Shown here piece after piece: positions 17,236-25,832 of a stretch of DNA of 57,308 nt. Location of the stretch: contig JBBQWZ010000046.1 in NCBI GenBank assembly GCA_038210135.1, forward strand, positions 1-57,308, written 5' to 3'. The translations under genes and the position numbers were made by a program. The DNA comes from JBBQWZ01 sp038210135 (lineage in GTDB: Bacteria > Acidobacteriota > Terriglobia > Bryobacterales > Bryobacteraceae). The notes under the pieces were generated by a model that saw only the letters and a program-made list of their open reading frames with translations, was not told the DNA's origin and did not search any database. Every line of letters begins with the position of its first letter. Position 1 is the stretch's first letter.

Positions 17236-18634
17236 ATGACGTACCGACGGATCGTTCTCCACGTATTTCCGCCAGTTTTCCTGGCGCTCTCCGTAACTGC
17301 ATCCGGATTCGCCGATTCGCGAATCACGGCGAAATACACGATCGGCGGGCAGAATTCCGAGACAACGATTCTGAATCAAGGTGCAAGGCAGCGCCTCGAA
17401 TTGGGCGCGGACTTGGTTCTGGTGCGGCAGACCGATTTGCAGCGGTCGCTCGAAATCCACGACAAAGACAAGACCTTCGAAATCGTGACCGCTAACGACG
17501 CCGCGCCGAAGATCACGCGCAAGGGCGGCGTGGTGGATGTGACCACGACAGTGATCGTGACCGGCGAGACGAAGAAGGTGTTCGGCCACACGGCGCGTCA
17601 CGTCAAGACCGTGGTGGATCGGGTGCCGCAAGCGGGCTTGCGATGCAAAGAAGGTGAAGACGGAAACCGACGGTTGGTACATTGACTTGGCCGTTCCGGC
17701 GGCGGCCGTCGTGGCTGCGGACTGCGTGGACGAAGTGAAGGATAAAGTGATCGGCAAGGCTGCAAAACCAGGGTTTCCAGTGGCGTACACCATGACGACG
17801 ACGGAGGAGGGCGCGGAACCCGTGGTGCTGCAGATGGAGGTGACGGCGCTTGAATTGGCAAAGCTGGACGCCGCGCTGTTTGACCTCCCGGTGGGATATC
17901 GCGAGACGCAAAAAGTGGGCGGCGCGGTGGCGGCGGCGGGAGTGAAAATTCCCGGGATGCTACGGATCGGAATTGCGCCGTTTGGCAACACGGCGGGTTC
18001 CAGCCTGCCGGCGGAGGCATTTCGGAATCAGCTGATCGGCCAGCTTTCAAAGCCGGGAATAGAGGCGATGCCGGTAACCGGTTCGACGCGGGCAGACGCC
18101 GAAAATCAGGCGCGAAACCGGCAATGCGACTACCTATTGGCAGCGGATCTCACAGAATTTAAGAAAACGACCGCCGGCAAAGTGGGCGGCCTGCTGAACC
18201 GCGCGTCCTCACTCGCCAGCCGCAAGAGCGCCGGAAACCCGGATGAAAATCTCGAGGCGAAGATCGAATATCAATTGATTCCAATGAATGGCGGGACCGC
18301 CATCAACGGAACGGTGTCGAACAAAACCGGCGGAATCAACTTAAGGCAAACGGTCCAACTGGCGATGACGGTGGCGCAGTTTGCCTCGCCGTTCGCCATG
18401 CTGAATCCACGCATGTTTCAGATGTTGCAGACGATGCGTTCCGTGCAGGGCGCGGGCGGAATGGGCATGGGCATGGCACCGGGAATGGGCGATCCAGGGC
18501 TCGGCGGACTGATGATGATGTTCGGGCAGTCGCAGCGAGACACCGCTCCGCCAACGATCGCGGAGGAAGGGTCAGTGGTGACGACGGCCATCCAGCGGGT
18601 TTCGAAAGCAGTTCTGGACACAGTGAAACAGTAG
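17236..18634 (+). pseudogene. Exported protein of unknown function, split by a +1 frameshift
   Basis: Two frames together make one protein of about 465 residues. The first (17236-17685) has a signal peptide, a GARQRLELG segment and ends in unnatural sequence after VDRVPQAG. The second frame picks up the logical continuation CDAKKVKTETDGWYIDL and runs to 18634. The switch lies at about 17632-17640, where GCGGGCT would need to be GCGGCT, so one extra G explains it. GAGGTG before 17236 supports the start. The C-terminal half has a Met/Gly-rich stretch near 18410-18520. It is either a sequencing or assembly error or a recent mutation. Function not recognised. Confidence 0.8.
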
Positions 18635-18645
18635 AATGCCTTCGG

Positions 18646-19362
18646 CTAACGGAGGTGTTTGTCCGCCCACTCGAGCATTTCGCGTTGGCGGGCAGACTCT
18701 CCGAGGGCGGTTTCGAGGTTCAGATAGCGGATGCCCTGGCGAGCGCAATGGCGCGACAAGGAGCCGTCATCCGGTGAGTCCGGCTGATTCTGCAGAACGA
18801 CGTTGTACGGCGACATCGCCAGGACCTCGTAATCGTGCGGATCCGTGCAGAGGAAAAATTCGTGAAGCCGGGCGGGTTCGTTGAGGGCCGTGCGGTTGCT
18901 GATCGCGACTTCGTCCCGGACGGAATAGCCCTCGCTGTTATTGTGCAAGGCGAACAGAAGGCCGTTGTGTTTGGGCTCGAGAACCTCCAGCAGCTTATGG
19001 CGCTCGCGGTCGAGCTTCACAATGGCGTTCGAGTATTGAGCTTCGTTCCAATTGGGATTCAAGCGGCGGAGATTTCGTAAGGCGCCCTCGGCGGAGAACA
19101 TACGATTCGGGTCGATCCGGCCGGCGCCAAAATTCACCAGACGGCGGTCGCTTTCGATGAACCAGGCGACACCCTTGGCACTCGTCAAATATGCCGATAA
19201 TACCTGGCGCGCCGTAACCTCATTTCCGTGAATATGCAGATACTCGCGCGATCCGGAACCATTTCGAATCGCGCGAAAGTGGATTCCCGCCATATTGACG
19301 CGATTCCGGTTGCTGAACGGAAACCAGGCAAAACCGGACAAAATGGCGTCGCGCCGGGTCAC
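18646..19362 (-). CDS. Protein of unknown function with TAT-like leader and HGNE motif
   Basis: About 238 residues from the GTG at 19362, chosen because TRRDAILSGFAWFPF then sits at the very N-terminus and looks like a twin-arginine leader. HIHGNE (about residues 44-49) and LLFALHNNSEGYSV further on recall the HGNE and second-His zinc ligands of the succinylglutamate desuccinylase/aspartoacylase and M14 carboxypeptidase group. The later DDGSLSRHCARQGIRYLNLE block also looks conserved. I do not recognise a named family, so zinc hydrolase is only a suggestion. It is convergent with the frameshifted gene, 11 bp apart. Confidence 0.72.
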   Translation of the reverse strand: MTRRDAILSGFAWFPFSNRNRVNMAGIHFRAIRNGSGSREYLHIHGNEVTARQVLSAYLTSAKGVAWFIESDRRLVNFGAGRIDPNRMFSAEGALRNLRRLNPNWNEAQYSNAIVKLDRERHKLLEVLEPKHNGLLFALHNNSEGYSVRDEVAISNRTALNEPARLHEFFLCTDPHDYEVLAMSPYNVVLQNQPDSPDDGSLSRHCARQGIRYLNLETALGESARQREMLEWADKHLR

Positions 19363-19454
19363 TTCGCCTGTTGTCTTCTGATTCTGATCGCGTACAAGGT
19401 CCTGAATCGAAAAATGAAGTAGAGCCTGACGCGGCGGGTTCTGGTCCACCCCCT

Positions 19455-19460
19455 TATAAT
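19455..19460 (+). promoter_or_regulatory. Possible -10 box for gdhA
   Basis: A perfect TATAAT lies 24 bp before the gdhA start codon, in sequence that is otherwise GC-rich. No good -35 hexamer is visible at 16-18 bp spacing. If used, transcription would start near 19467 and leave a leader of under 20 bases. Confidence 0.4.
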
Positions 19461-19484
19461 AGGGGCGGAGGCAGTCCTCACATT

Positions 19485-20771
19485 ATGTCGACAGTTCTAG
19501 AAGCGGCCGCGTCGCCGGATCTGGAGAGAGAGTTTAATCCCTGGCTGGCGGCGGAGGCGCGCTTCAACGAAGCTGCGACCCTGCTGAAGCTCGATGAAGG
19601 GATGCAGAAAGTTCTTCGGTCGCCGTCCAAAGAACTGACTGTCCATATTCCCGTCCTGCTCGACGACGGGCGCCTCGAAGTTTTCACCGGATATCGCGTC
19701 CAGCATTCGATCGCGCGAGGCCCCGCCAAGGGCGGAATCCGCTATGCGCCGAATGTGACGCTCGATGAGGTCCGTGCGCTGGCGTCGTGGATGACCTGGA
19801 AATGCGCGGTTGCGAACCTGCCTTTCGGCGGCGGAAAAGGCGGAGTCATCTGCCAGCCGCAATTGATGTCGCCGGGCGAATTAGAGCGGATGACGCGGCG
19901 TTACACTGCGGAAATCTTCGAGTTCATCGGCCCGGAACGCGACGTTCCCGCGCCGGACATGAACACGAACGAGCAGACCATGGCGTGGATCATGGATACC
20001 TATTCGATGCATGCGCGGAAGACGCAGTCGGCCGTTGTGACCGGAAAGCCGCTCGAACTGGGCGGTTCGCGTGGGCGGCCGGAAGCGACAGGCCGCGGCT
20101 GTATGATTTGCACCGAACAAGCCATGAAGCTATTCGGCATGGAGCCCGCCACGACGCAAGTCGTCATCCAGGGCTTCGGCAACGTTGGCGGCATGGCAGC
20201 GAAGCTGATGCAGCGTGCCGGCTTCAAAATCCTCTGCATTATCGAGTGGGATGGCGCGGTCTACAACAAAAACGGCTTGAATATTCCGGCGCTGATGAAG
20301 CATCAGAAAGAGACCGGCTCCATCACTGGCTTCGCGGAAGGCGAAGACATGGATAAAGCGGAAGCCATGTTCCTCGCGTGCGATGTCCTGATTCCAGCCG
20401 CGACGGAGAACGTGATCACGTCGCAAAATGCGCACAGAATACGCGCCAAGATCATTTGCGAAGGCGCCAATGGCCCGACCACCGCGATGGCGGATCCGAT
20501 TCTGGCGGAGAAGAAAATCTTTGTGATGCCCGACATCCTGGCCAACGGCGGCGGCGTCACCGTCAGTTACTTCGAGTGGGTGCAGGACAAGCAAGGCTAC
20601 TTCTGGAACGAGCAGATGGTGAACTCGCGGCTCGAAGAGATCATGATCGGCGGATTTCGCGATGTGGTGAACTATGCGGAGAAGCACAAGGTCAACAATC
20701 GGACGGCGGCGTACATGCTGGCGCTCGATCGCGTGGCGAACGCAGTCCGGCTGCGCGGCATTTACGCGTAG
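19485..20771 (+). CDS. gdhA: Glutamate dehydrogenase (Glu/Leu/Phe/Val family)
   Basis: 428 residues, a normal length for the hexameric bacterial enzyme. It converts glutamate and 2-oxoglutarate with release or capture of ammonia, using NAD(P). Visible motifs: GPAKGGIRYAP, the active-site lysine region NLPFGGGKGG, the proton-relay Asp region VPAPDMNTNE, and GFGNVGG of the Rossmann domain. The ATG at 19485 places the family start correctly; the frame is open further upstream but that stretch overlaps the 18646-19362 gene and looks non-coding. Cofactor choice cannot be judged by eye. mutS follows after 78 bp with a hairpin between. Confidence 0.93.
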   Translation: MSTVLEAAASPDLEREFNPWLAAEARFNEAATLLKLDEGMQKVLRSPSKELTVHIPVLLDDGRLEVFTGYRVQHSIARGPAKGGIRYAPNVTLDEVRALASWMTWKCAVANLPFGGGKGGVICQPQLMSPGELERMTRRYTAEIFEFIGPERDVPAPDMNTNEQTMAWIMDTYSMHARKTQSAVVTGKPLELGGSRGRPEATGRGCMICTEQAMKLFGMEPATTQVVIQGFGNVGGMAAKLMQRAGFKILCIIEWDGAVYNKNGLNIPALMKHQKETGSITGFAEGEDMDKAEAMFLACDVLIPAATENVITSQNAHRIRAKIICEGANGPTTAMADPILAEKKIFVMPDILANGGGVTVSYFEWVQDKQGYFWNEQMVNSRLEEIMIGGFRDVVNYAEKHKVNNRTAAYMLALDRVANAVRLRGIYA

Positions 20772-20807
20772 TTCCTGAATCTTTCGAAGCTTCGTCTGGC
20801 AAACTAG

Positions 20808-20840
20808 AGGGACGCGACGCCAAAGGGCAGCGTCCCTTTT
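20808..20840 (+). terminator. Terminator-like hairpin directly before mutS
   Basis: Bases 20808-20815 pair with 20830-20837 (8 bp), with a 14-nt loop, followed by a T-rich tract. It probably ends gdhA transcription, yet it lies only 10 bases before the mutS ATG and replaces any Shine-Dalgarno sequence. The arrangement repeats that seen before trxB. Confidence 0.6.
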
Positions 20841-20849
20841 CCTCTTTTC

Positions 20850-23429
20850 ATGTCCGAAACTCCAACGACGCCGCTGATGCGGCAATATCACGCCGTCAAG
20901 CAGCAAGCTCCAAATGCTTTGCTGATGTTCCGGCTCGGCGATTTCTACGAGCTGTTCTATGACGACGCGGTCACTGCGGCGCGCGAACTCGAAATTACTC
21001 TGACGGCGCGAAACAAGGAAAAAGGGCAAGGAATTCCGATGTGCGGAGTTCCGTATCATGCGGCGGGGAACTACATTGCGAAGCTGATCCAGAAGGGCTT
21101 TCGGGTTGCGATCTGCGATCAGGTGGAAGGGGTTCAGGCGGCGAAAACGCTGGTCCGGCGCGAGATCACGCGAATCGTTACACCGGGCACGGTTACGGAG
21201 ACTTCAAACCTTCGGTCGCACGAGAATAACTGGCTGGCGGCGCTGGCGATCAACGGCGCGCGAGCCGGAATGGCATTCGTTGATATCTCGACAGGCGAGT
21301 TCCGCGCGACGGAGTTGCCGGTTACGGATTCTTTGGCGGCGCTCGAGAACCTGGGCGCACGCGAGGTTCTGGTTTCGAAAGACGTCGCGCGCGATGCGCT
21401 GTGCTTGCGGACGGAACTCGAAACCTGGGTTTTTGAAAACGACTACGCGGATCGCTCGCTGCGGGAGCACTTCAAGCTGTTGTCGCTCGACGGGTGCGGC
21501 TTAGAGGGCAAGTCGTTAGCAGTGGGCGCCGCGGGTGCCCTGCTGCATTACTTACGCGATACGCAAAAATCGGCGCTCGATCATCTAGATCGTCCGTCGT
21601 TTTACGATCGAGCGGATTCGCTGGTGCTCGATGCGGTGACGGTCCGAAATCTGGAACTGGTGGAGCCGTTGTTCGCGGGCGAGAAACGGGATTCGACGCT
21701 GCTGTGGGTACTGGACAAGACCTGCACCGGAATGGGCGGCCGCTTGTTACGCAGCCGAATGCTGCGTCCGTCGGTTGACTTGGCGGAGATCGAAGCACGG
21801 CTGGATGCGGTTACGGAACTGCATGGCGCCGTAATTTTGCGGTCCGAATTGCAGAAGCTGCTGGCGTCGATGTTGGATCTCGAACGGCTCCTCGCGAAGA
21901 TCACACTGGGCACCGCGGGTCCGCGAGATTTGCTGGCGCTCGGCCGGTCGCTCGCCGTGATTCCAGGAGTGCGGGAAAAGATAGCGGCGGCGGACGCAAC
22001 GCGATTGCAGGCGCTGCACGGACGCATCAACGAGCTCGACGATATACGCGACCGGATCCTCAACGGAATTTCCGACGAGCCTCCAGTGAACCTGACCGAT
22101 GGCGGAACGATTCGCGCCGGATGCCACGCCGGTCTCGACGAGCTGCGCGATATTTCGAAAAATTCTAAAGGCTACATCGCGGCCATCGAACAGCGCGAGA
22201 AGCTGCGGACCGGCATTGCTTCACTGAAAGTCCGCTTCAATAATGTTTTCGGGTATTACATCGAAATCTCGAAAGCCAATCTCGCGAACGCACCCGCGGA
22301 TTACGAGCGCAAGCAGACTCTGGTGAACGCCGAACGCTTTACGACTCCAGAATTGAAGGAGCTCGAAGGCAAAGTTTTGGACGCCGAAGAAAAGATGCTC
22401 GCCATCGAGCGCGAGTTGTTCCAGGAACTGCGCACGTTTACGGCAAGTCATGCGACGCGGATCCGCGAAACGGCGTCGGCGATCGCGGAACTTGACGTCA
22501 TGGCGGCGCTGGCGCAATGCGCCGCCGAGTACCGCTATGTTCGGCCGAAGTTTTCGGAAGGCGAGTTGCGCATTGAAGCGGGCAGGCATCCGGTGATCGA
22601 GAGGCTGGCGGAAAAAGACGTGCAGCGATTCATTCCGAACGACGTCTACTTCGGTCCCAGCGACGACGTGTTGTCGATCATCACGGGGCCAAACATGGGC
22701 GGAAAATCGACTTACCTGCGGCAAGCCGCGTTGATTTCAATTCTGGCGCAAATGGGTTCGTTTGTTCCGGCCGATGCGGCCCTGCTGCCGGTTGTCGATC
22801 GCGTATTCACCCGCATTGGCGCGGCGGATAACCTGGCTCGCGGACGCTCGACGTTCATGGTGGAGATGACTGAGACCGCCGCGATTTTGAACACCGCGAC
22901 GGCGCGGAGTCTGATCATTCTCGACGAGATCGGGCGCGGCACCGCGACCTACGATGGTTTGTCGCTCGCGTGGGCCGTCGTCGAGCATATTCATCAGAAC
23001 ATCCGCGCGAAGACGTTGTTTGCGACGCACTATCACGAGCTGACCGAACTGGCGGAACAACTTTCCGGAGTTCGGAATTTACATGTTTCCGTGAAGGAAG
23101 CGGGCGATCAGATTCTGTTTCTGCGGAAAGTGGAGCCGGGTCGCGCCGACCGAAGTTATGGAATCGAAGTCGCGCGGCTCGCAGCGCTTCCGATGTCGGT
23201 GATCGAACGCGCGCGGGAAATCTTGGCGCTTCACGAAAACAAGGAACTGGAAGTGACTGAGGAACTGACGCCGCGCGGCGCGTCATCCCCCGCTCCGATG
23301 CAGATTCAAATGTTCGAGCCAGTTGGATATCAGATCGCAGAGCGGATTCGGGCCTTGAACATCGACGAACTCCGTCCACTCGACGCGCTGCAATTGCTGG
23401 CCGATTTGCAGGAAGAATTGAAACGATGA
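20850..23429 (+). CDS. mutS: DNA mismatch repair protein MutS
   Basis: 859 residues. The mismatch-reading Phe-x-Glu motif is F32-Y-E34 in GDFYELF. The connector and lever domains follow, then the ATPase with Walker A GPNMGGKS near 613-620, Walker B LIILDEIGRGTATYDG and the conserved FATHYHELTEL. The C-terminal end RPLDALQLLADLQEEL is typical. It binds mismatches and recruits MutL, which is not in this window. The ATG at 20850 gives the expected family start despite the absence of a Shine-Dalgarno site. Its stop overlaps the anmK start (ATGA), indicating coupling. Confidence 0.96.
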   Translation: MSETPTTPLMRQYHAVKQQAPNALLMFRLGDFYELFYDDAVTAARELEITLTARNKEKGQGIPMCGVPYHAAGNYIAKLIQKGFRVAICDQVEGVQAAKTLVRREITRIVTPGTVTETSNLRSHENNWLAALAINGARAGMAFVDISTGEFRATELPVTDSLAALENLGAREVLVSKDVARDALCLRTELETWVFENDYADRSLREHFKLLSLDGCGLEGKSLAVGAAGALLHYLRDTQKSALDHLDRPSFYDRADSLVLDAVTVRNLELVEPLFAGEKRDSTLLWVLDKTCTGMGGRLLRSRMLRPSVDLAEIEARLDAVTELHGAVILRSELQKLLASMLDLERLLAKITLGTAGPRDLLALGRSLAVIPGVREKIAAADATRLQALHGRINELDDIRDRILNGISDEPPVNLTDGGTIRAGCHAGLDELRDISKNSKGYIAAIEQREKLRTGIASLKVRFNNVFGYYIEISKANLANAPADYERKQTLVNAERFTTPELKELEGKVLDAEEKMLAIERELFQELRTFTASHATRIRETASAIAELDVMAALAQCAAEYRYVRPKFSEGELRIEAGRHPVIERLAEKDVQRFIPNDVYFGPSDDVLSIITGPNMGGKSTYLRQAALISILAQMGSFVPADAALLPVVDRVFTRIGAADNLARGRSTFMVEMTETAAILNTATARSLIILDEIGRGTATYDGLSLAWAVVEHIHQNIRAKTLFATHYHELTELAEQLSGVRNLHVSVKEAGDQILFLRKVEPGRADRSYGIEVARLAALPMSVIERAREILALHENKELEVTEELTPRGASSPAPMQIQMFEPVGYQIAERIRALNIDELRPLDALQLLADLQEELKR

Positions 23430-24526
23430 AGAACATGCGCGTCGCGGGCGTGATGAGCGGGACGTCGCTCGACGGCATTGACGTGGCTGTCGTGGATCTG
23501 CGCGGCGCTGGTTTCCAAACGAAATTCGAAGTCGTCGGTTTCGACAGCGTGCCGTATCCGCAGCCGGTCCGCGAGGCGCTGCTGACGGTTTCGAATACGA
23601 CCGCGCACACGGGCCAGGTGGCGCGCCTCAGCTTCCTGCTGGGCGAACTGTACGCGGATGCGATACGCGGGGTCTGCGCCAGGGCAAAGATCAAGACGCT
23701 CGACCTGGTTGGCTGCCATGGCCAGACGATTTTCCACGAGGGCGCTCCCGTAGCGTTTCTCGGAAAGAAGATCGCGAGCACGTTTCAGATCGGCGAAAGC
23801 GCCGTGATTGCGGAGCGGCTGGGCGTTCCCGTAATTTCAAATTTTCGCGAGCGTGACGTCGCCGCAGGCGGTCGCGGTGCTCCGCTGGTTCCCTACGTGG
23901 ACTACCTCTTATTCCGGCATCCGAAGCGCTATCGCGTGGCCGTGAACATTGGCGGAATCGCGAATCTCAGTCTGATTCCGCCGGGCGCGTCACCGGAGCA
24001 AGTCGTTGCATTCGATACGGGGCCGGGGAATATGGTGATCGACCAGATCGTCGAGTGGTTCACCGGCGAACGCTACGACGGCGGCGGCGCAATCGCGTCC
24101 CGCGGAGTCGTCAACGAAGGCGTCTTAAAAGACTTGCTCCGCGATTCGTACTATCGCCGCAAGGCTCCGAAAACGGCGGGCCGCGAGCAATACGGCAAAG
24201 AATTCGTAGCGCGGTTGCTCGCTACCGGTCTGGGCTTTGAAGACTTGGTCGCGACCGCCACCGCGCTGACTGCCCGCACCCTCTCCAAAGCGATTCCGGC
24301 AGAGGCCGATGACGTCATTGTTGCCGGAGGCGGAGTCCACAACGCGACCCTCATGGCACAGATTTCGAAAGCGCGGCCATCGAGCGAATTCGGTATCCAT
24401 CCGGACGCCAAAGAGGCAATCGCGTTCGCGATTCTCGCCTACGAAAGCTGGCACGGACGCCCCGGCAACCTGCCTTCCGCCACCGGAGCGCGCCACGCCG
24501 TCCCGCTCGGCAAGCTAACGCGCTAG
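23426..24526 (+). CDS. anmK: Anhydro-N-acetylmuramic acid kinase
   Basis: 366 residues, the expected length. The opening VAGVMSGTSLDGIDVA is the family signature and includes the catalytic Asp region. GCHGQTIFHEG, the AFDTGPGNMVID block and the late VAGGGVHN are also present. The enzyme phosphorylates and opens 1,6-anhydro-MurNAc from recycled peptidoglycan to give MurNAc-6-phosphate. It overlaps the mutS stop by 4 bp. The next gene (24565) belongs to a foreign-looking island, so anmK probably ends the native operon. Confidence 0.94.
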   Translation: MKNMRVAGVMSGTSLDGIDVAVVDLRGAGFQTKFEVVGFDSVPYPQPVREALLTVSNTTAHTGQVARLSFLLGELYADAIRGVCARAKIKTLDLVGCHGQTIFHEGAPVAFLGKKIASTFQIGESAVIAERLGVPVISNFRERDVAAGGRGAPLVPYVDYLLFRHPKRYRVAVNIGGIANLSLIPPGASPEQVVAFDTGPGNMVIDQIVEWFTGERYDGGGAIASRGVVNEGVLKDLLRDSYYRRKAPKTAGREQYGKEFVARLLATGLGFEDLVATATALTARTLSKAIPAEADDVIVAGGGVHNATLMAQISKARPSSEFGIHPDAKEAIAFAILAYESWHGRPGNLPSATGARHAVPLGKLTR

Positions 24527-24564
24527 CGGCTAATCTGCATGAGTATCATGAAGAGAGGATTATC

Positions 24565-25272
24565 ATGACACCGACCACCCTCCACACCGAGAAGCCAACC
24601 TACGGCCCAGCATTGGTTGCGGCATGGTTCGACACGGTTATCCTTCCAATGCTTTCTGGGCTGAGGGGAGAAGAGAATCTGCTCGAAAAGGGCAACTATA
24701 CTTACCGCCATTACCCAGAGGAGTTGAGTTTCTTCAGTAGGACGGACGACCTGATTATGAGCGGCGCGTGGCTGAACTACAGGCAATTCTTGGCGTCTTT
24801 CTACGAAACGCTGGCAGGTACCGTTGCTTTGCATGACGCCGAAGTTGCCCAACTGTTCATCGATTGTAAGGCGCTATTCGCCGCACTGCTAGCCAGTGAG
24901 GATTTCACGCTCCTCTTCGACAAGCTCACGAAGCAGTTTGCAGCAGACTCTCATGAAAGTGTCGATGTTCTTTTCGGGGCAATTCGCGATGAAAGTGAGA
25001 GAAAGGCCATAGTCGCCGAGTACATCGTCAACAACGTTCTGGATCTGGGCCGGTACGATGCCACTTCGAAGCTATGGGGTCCAAACCGTCAGAGCTTCCT
25101 TGCGCTAAAGCAACTGAATTCAGTTCAGCCATTGGCAGAGGCGCTCAACCGAACGGCCGCAAGGTTGAAAGAAGCCATCAAGAACCTTCGATCGGTTTTA
25201 GAAGAGCTCAGTGATCGGCTATCACGTGAAAAAGACGTGCCAATCGTTCTGCCTGGACGACGCTTGGCGTGA
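24565..25272 (+). CDS. Unknown protein coupled to a PIN-domain gene
   Basis: 235 residues, no family recognised. It is acidic to neutral with a long amphipathic helix at the C-terminus (about 190-225, LNRTAARLKEAIKNLRSVLEEL), which could mediate pairing with a partner. No signal peptide or membrane span. AGAGAGG lies just before the ATG at 24565. The stop overlaps the GTG of the PIN gene (GTGA at 25269-25272), so the two are translated together. It could be the antitoxin or specificity partner of the PIN nuclease, but 235 residues is long for an antitoxin. Codon use is more relaxed and AT-rich than in anmK. Confidence 0.7.
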   Translation: MTPTTLHTEKPTYGPALVAAWFDTVILPMLSGLRGEENLLEKGNYTYRHYPEELSFFSRTDDLIMSGAWLNYRQFLASFYETLAGTVALHDAEVAQLFIDCKALFAALLASEDFTLLFDKLTKQFAADSHESVDVLFGAIRDESERKAIVAEYIVNNVLDLGRYDATSKLWGPNRQSFLALKQLNSVQPLAEALNRTAARLKEAIKNLRSVLEELSDRLSREKDVPIVLPGRRLA

Positions 25273-25777
25273 GCCCGCTGATCGTCGACACAACCCTATT
25301 GGGCTTGGCTCTGGTCAGCCGAATTTGCAAATCGGAACGCGCGGGAACAAAGGACACTCGGCAACGATTGCAGGAAGCTTTCGGTCGAAATCTTGACGAT
25401 GAATCGTTGCTTTATCAACCCGCGCAGCTGATTGAAACAGACGCGCCCGTTTTCATCACCGAGCACGTAACTGCGGAAGTATGGAATCTCCGAAGTCGCT
25501 TCAGGGAGAGCGCACTTCCAGAACTCGACGTTTGCTCGATTCGGGGCGAGTTGTTGAGCACAGCATTCCGTTGAACGACCTTACCGATTCGACTAGAGCG
25601 ATTTCGGAACTGGAGCGCTATGGGCCAACTGACATGGGCCTCGTAAAGCTCGCGGAGAGAACGCAAGGCATACTCGTGACCTCTGAAGAGCTACTGAGTC
25701 AGTTTGCGGCGAGAATGGGCGATTTTGCATCGCTTCGTTCGCTAGAGAACCTGCTTGTTCGATATTCGATTCCTTAG
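25269..25777 (+). pseudogene. PIN-domain ribonuclease-like gene, frameshifted
   Basis: The first frame (25269-25574) opens PLIVDTTLLGLALV, the first PIN aspartate, and later gives ITEHVTAEVWNL with the second acidic residue. The second frame (open from 25481 to 25777) supplies VVEHSIPLNDL, the third acidic position in GPTDMGLVKLA, and LVTSEELLSQFA. All PIN elements are present in order but lie in two frames; one base appears lost at about 25525-25560. PIN proteins are usually RNases and often toxins. The start is a GTG overlapping the previous stop. It is either inactivated by mutation or hit by a sequence error. Confidence 0.68.
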
Positions 25778-25832
25778 TGGGTCTTCGATGCACACGATTT
25801 ACTTTACTGTTCGAAGTCTACGCAGTATTAAC

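Noticed and set aside
17630..17645. Programmed ribosomal frameshift
   Set aside because: The site is GCGGGCT, not a slippery heptamer, and no strong downstream structure was seen.
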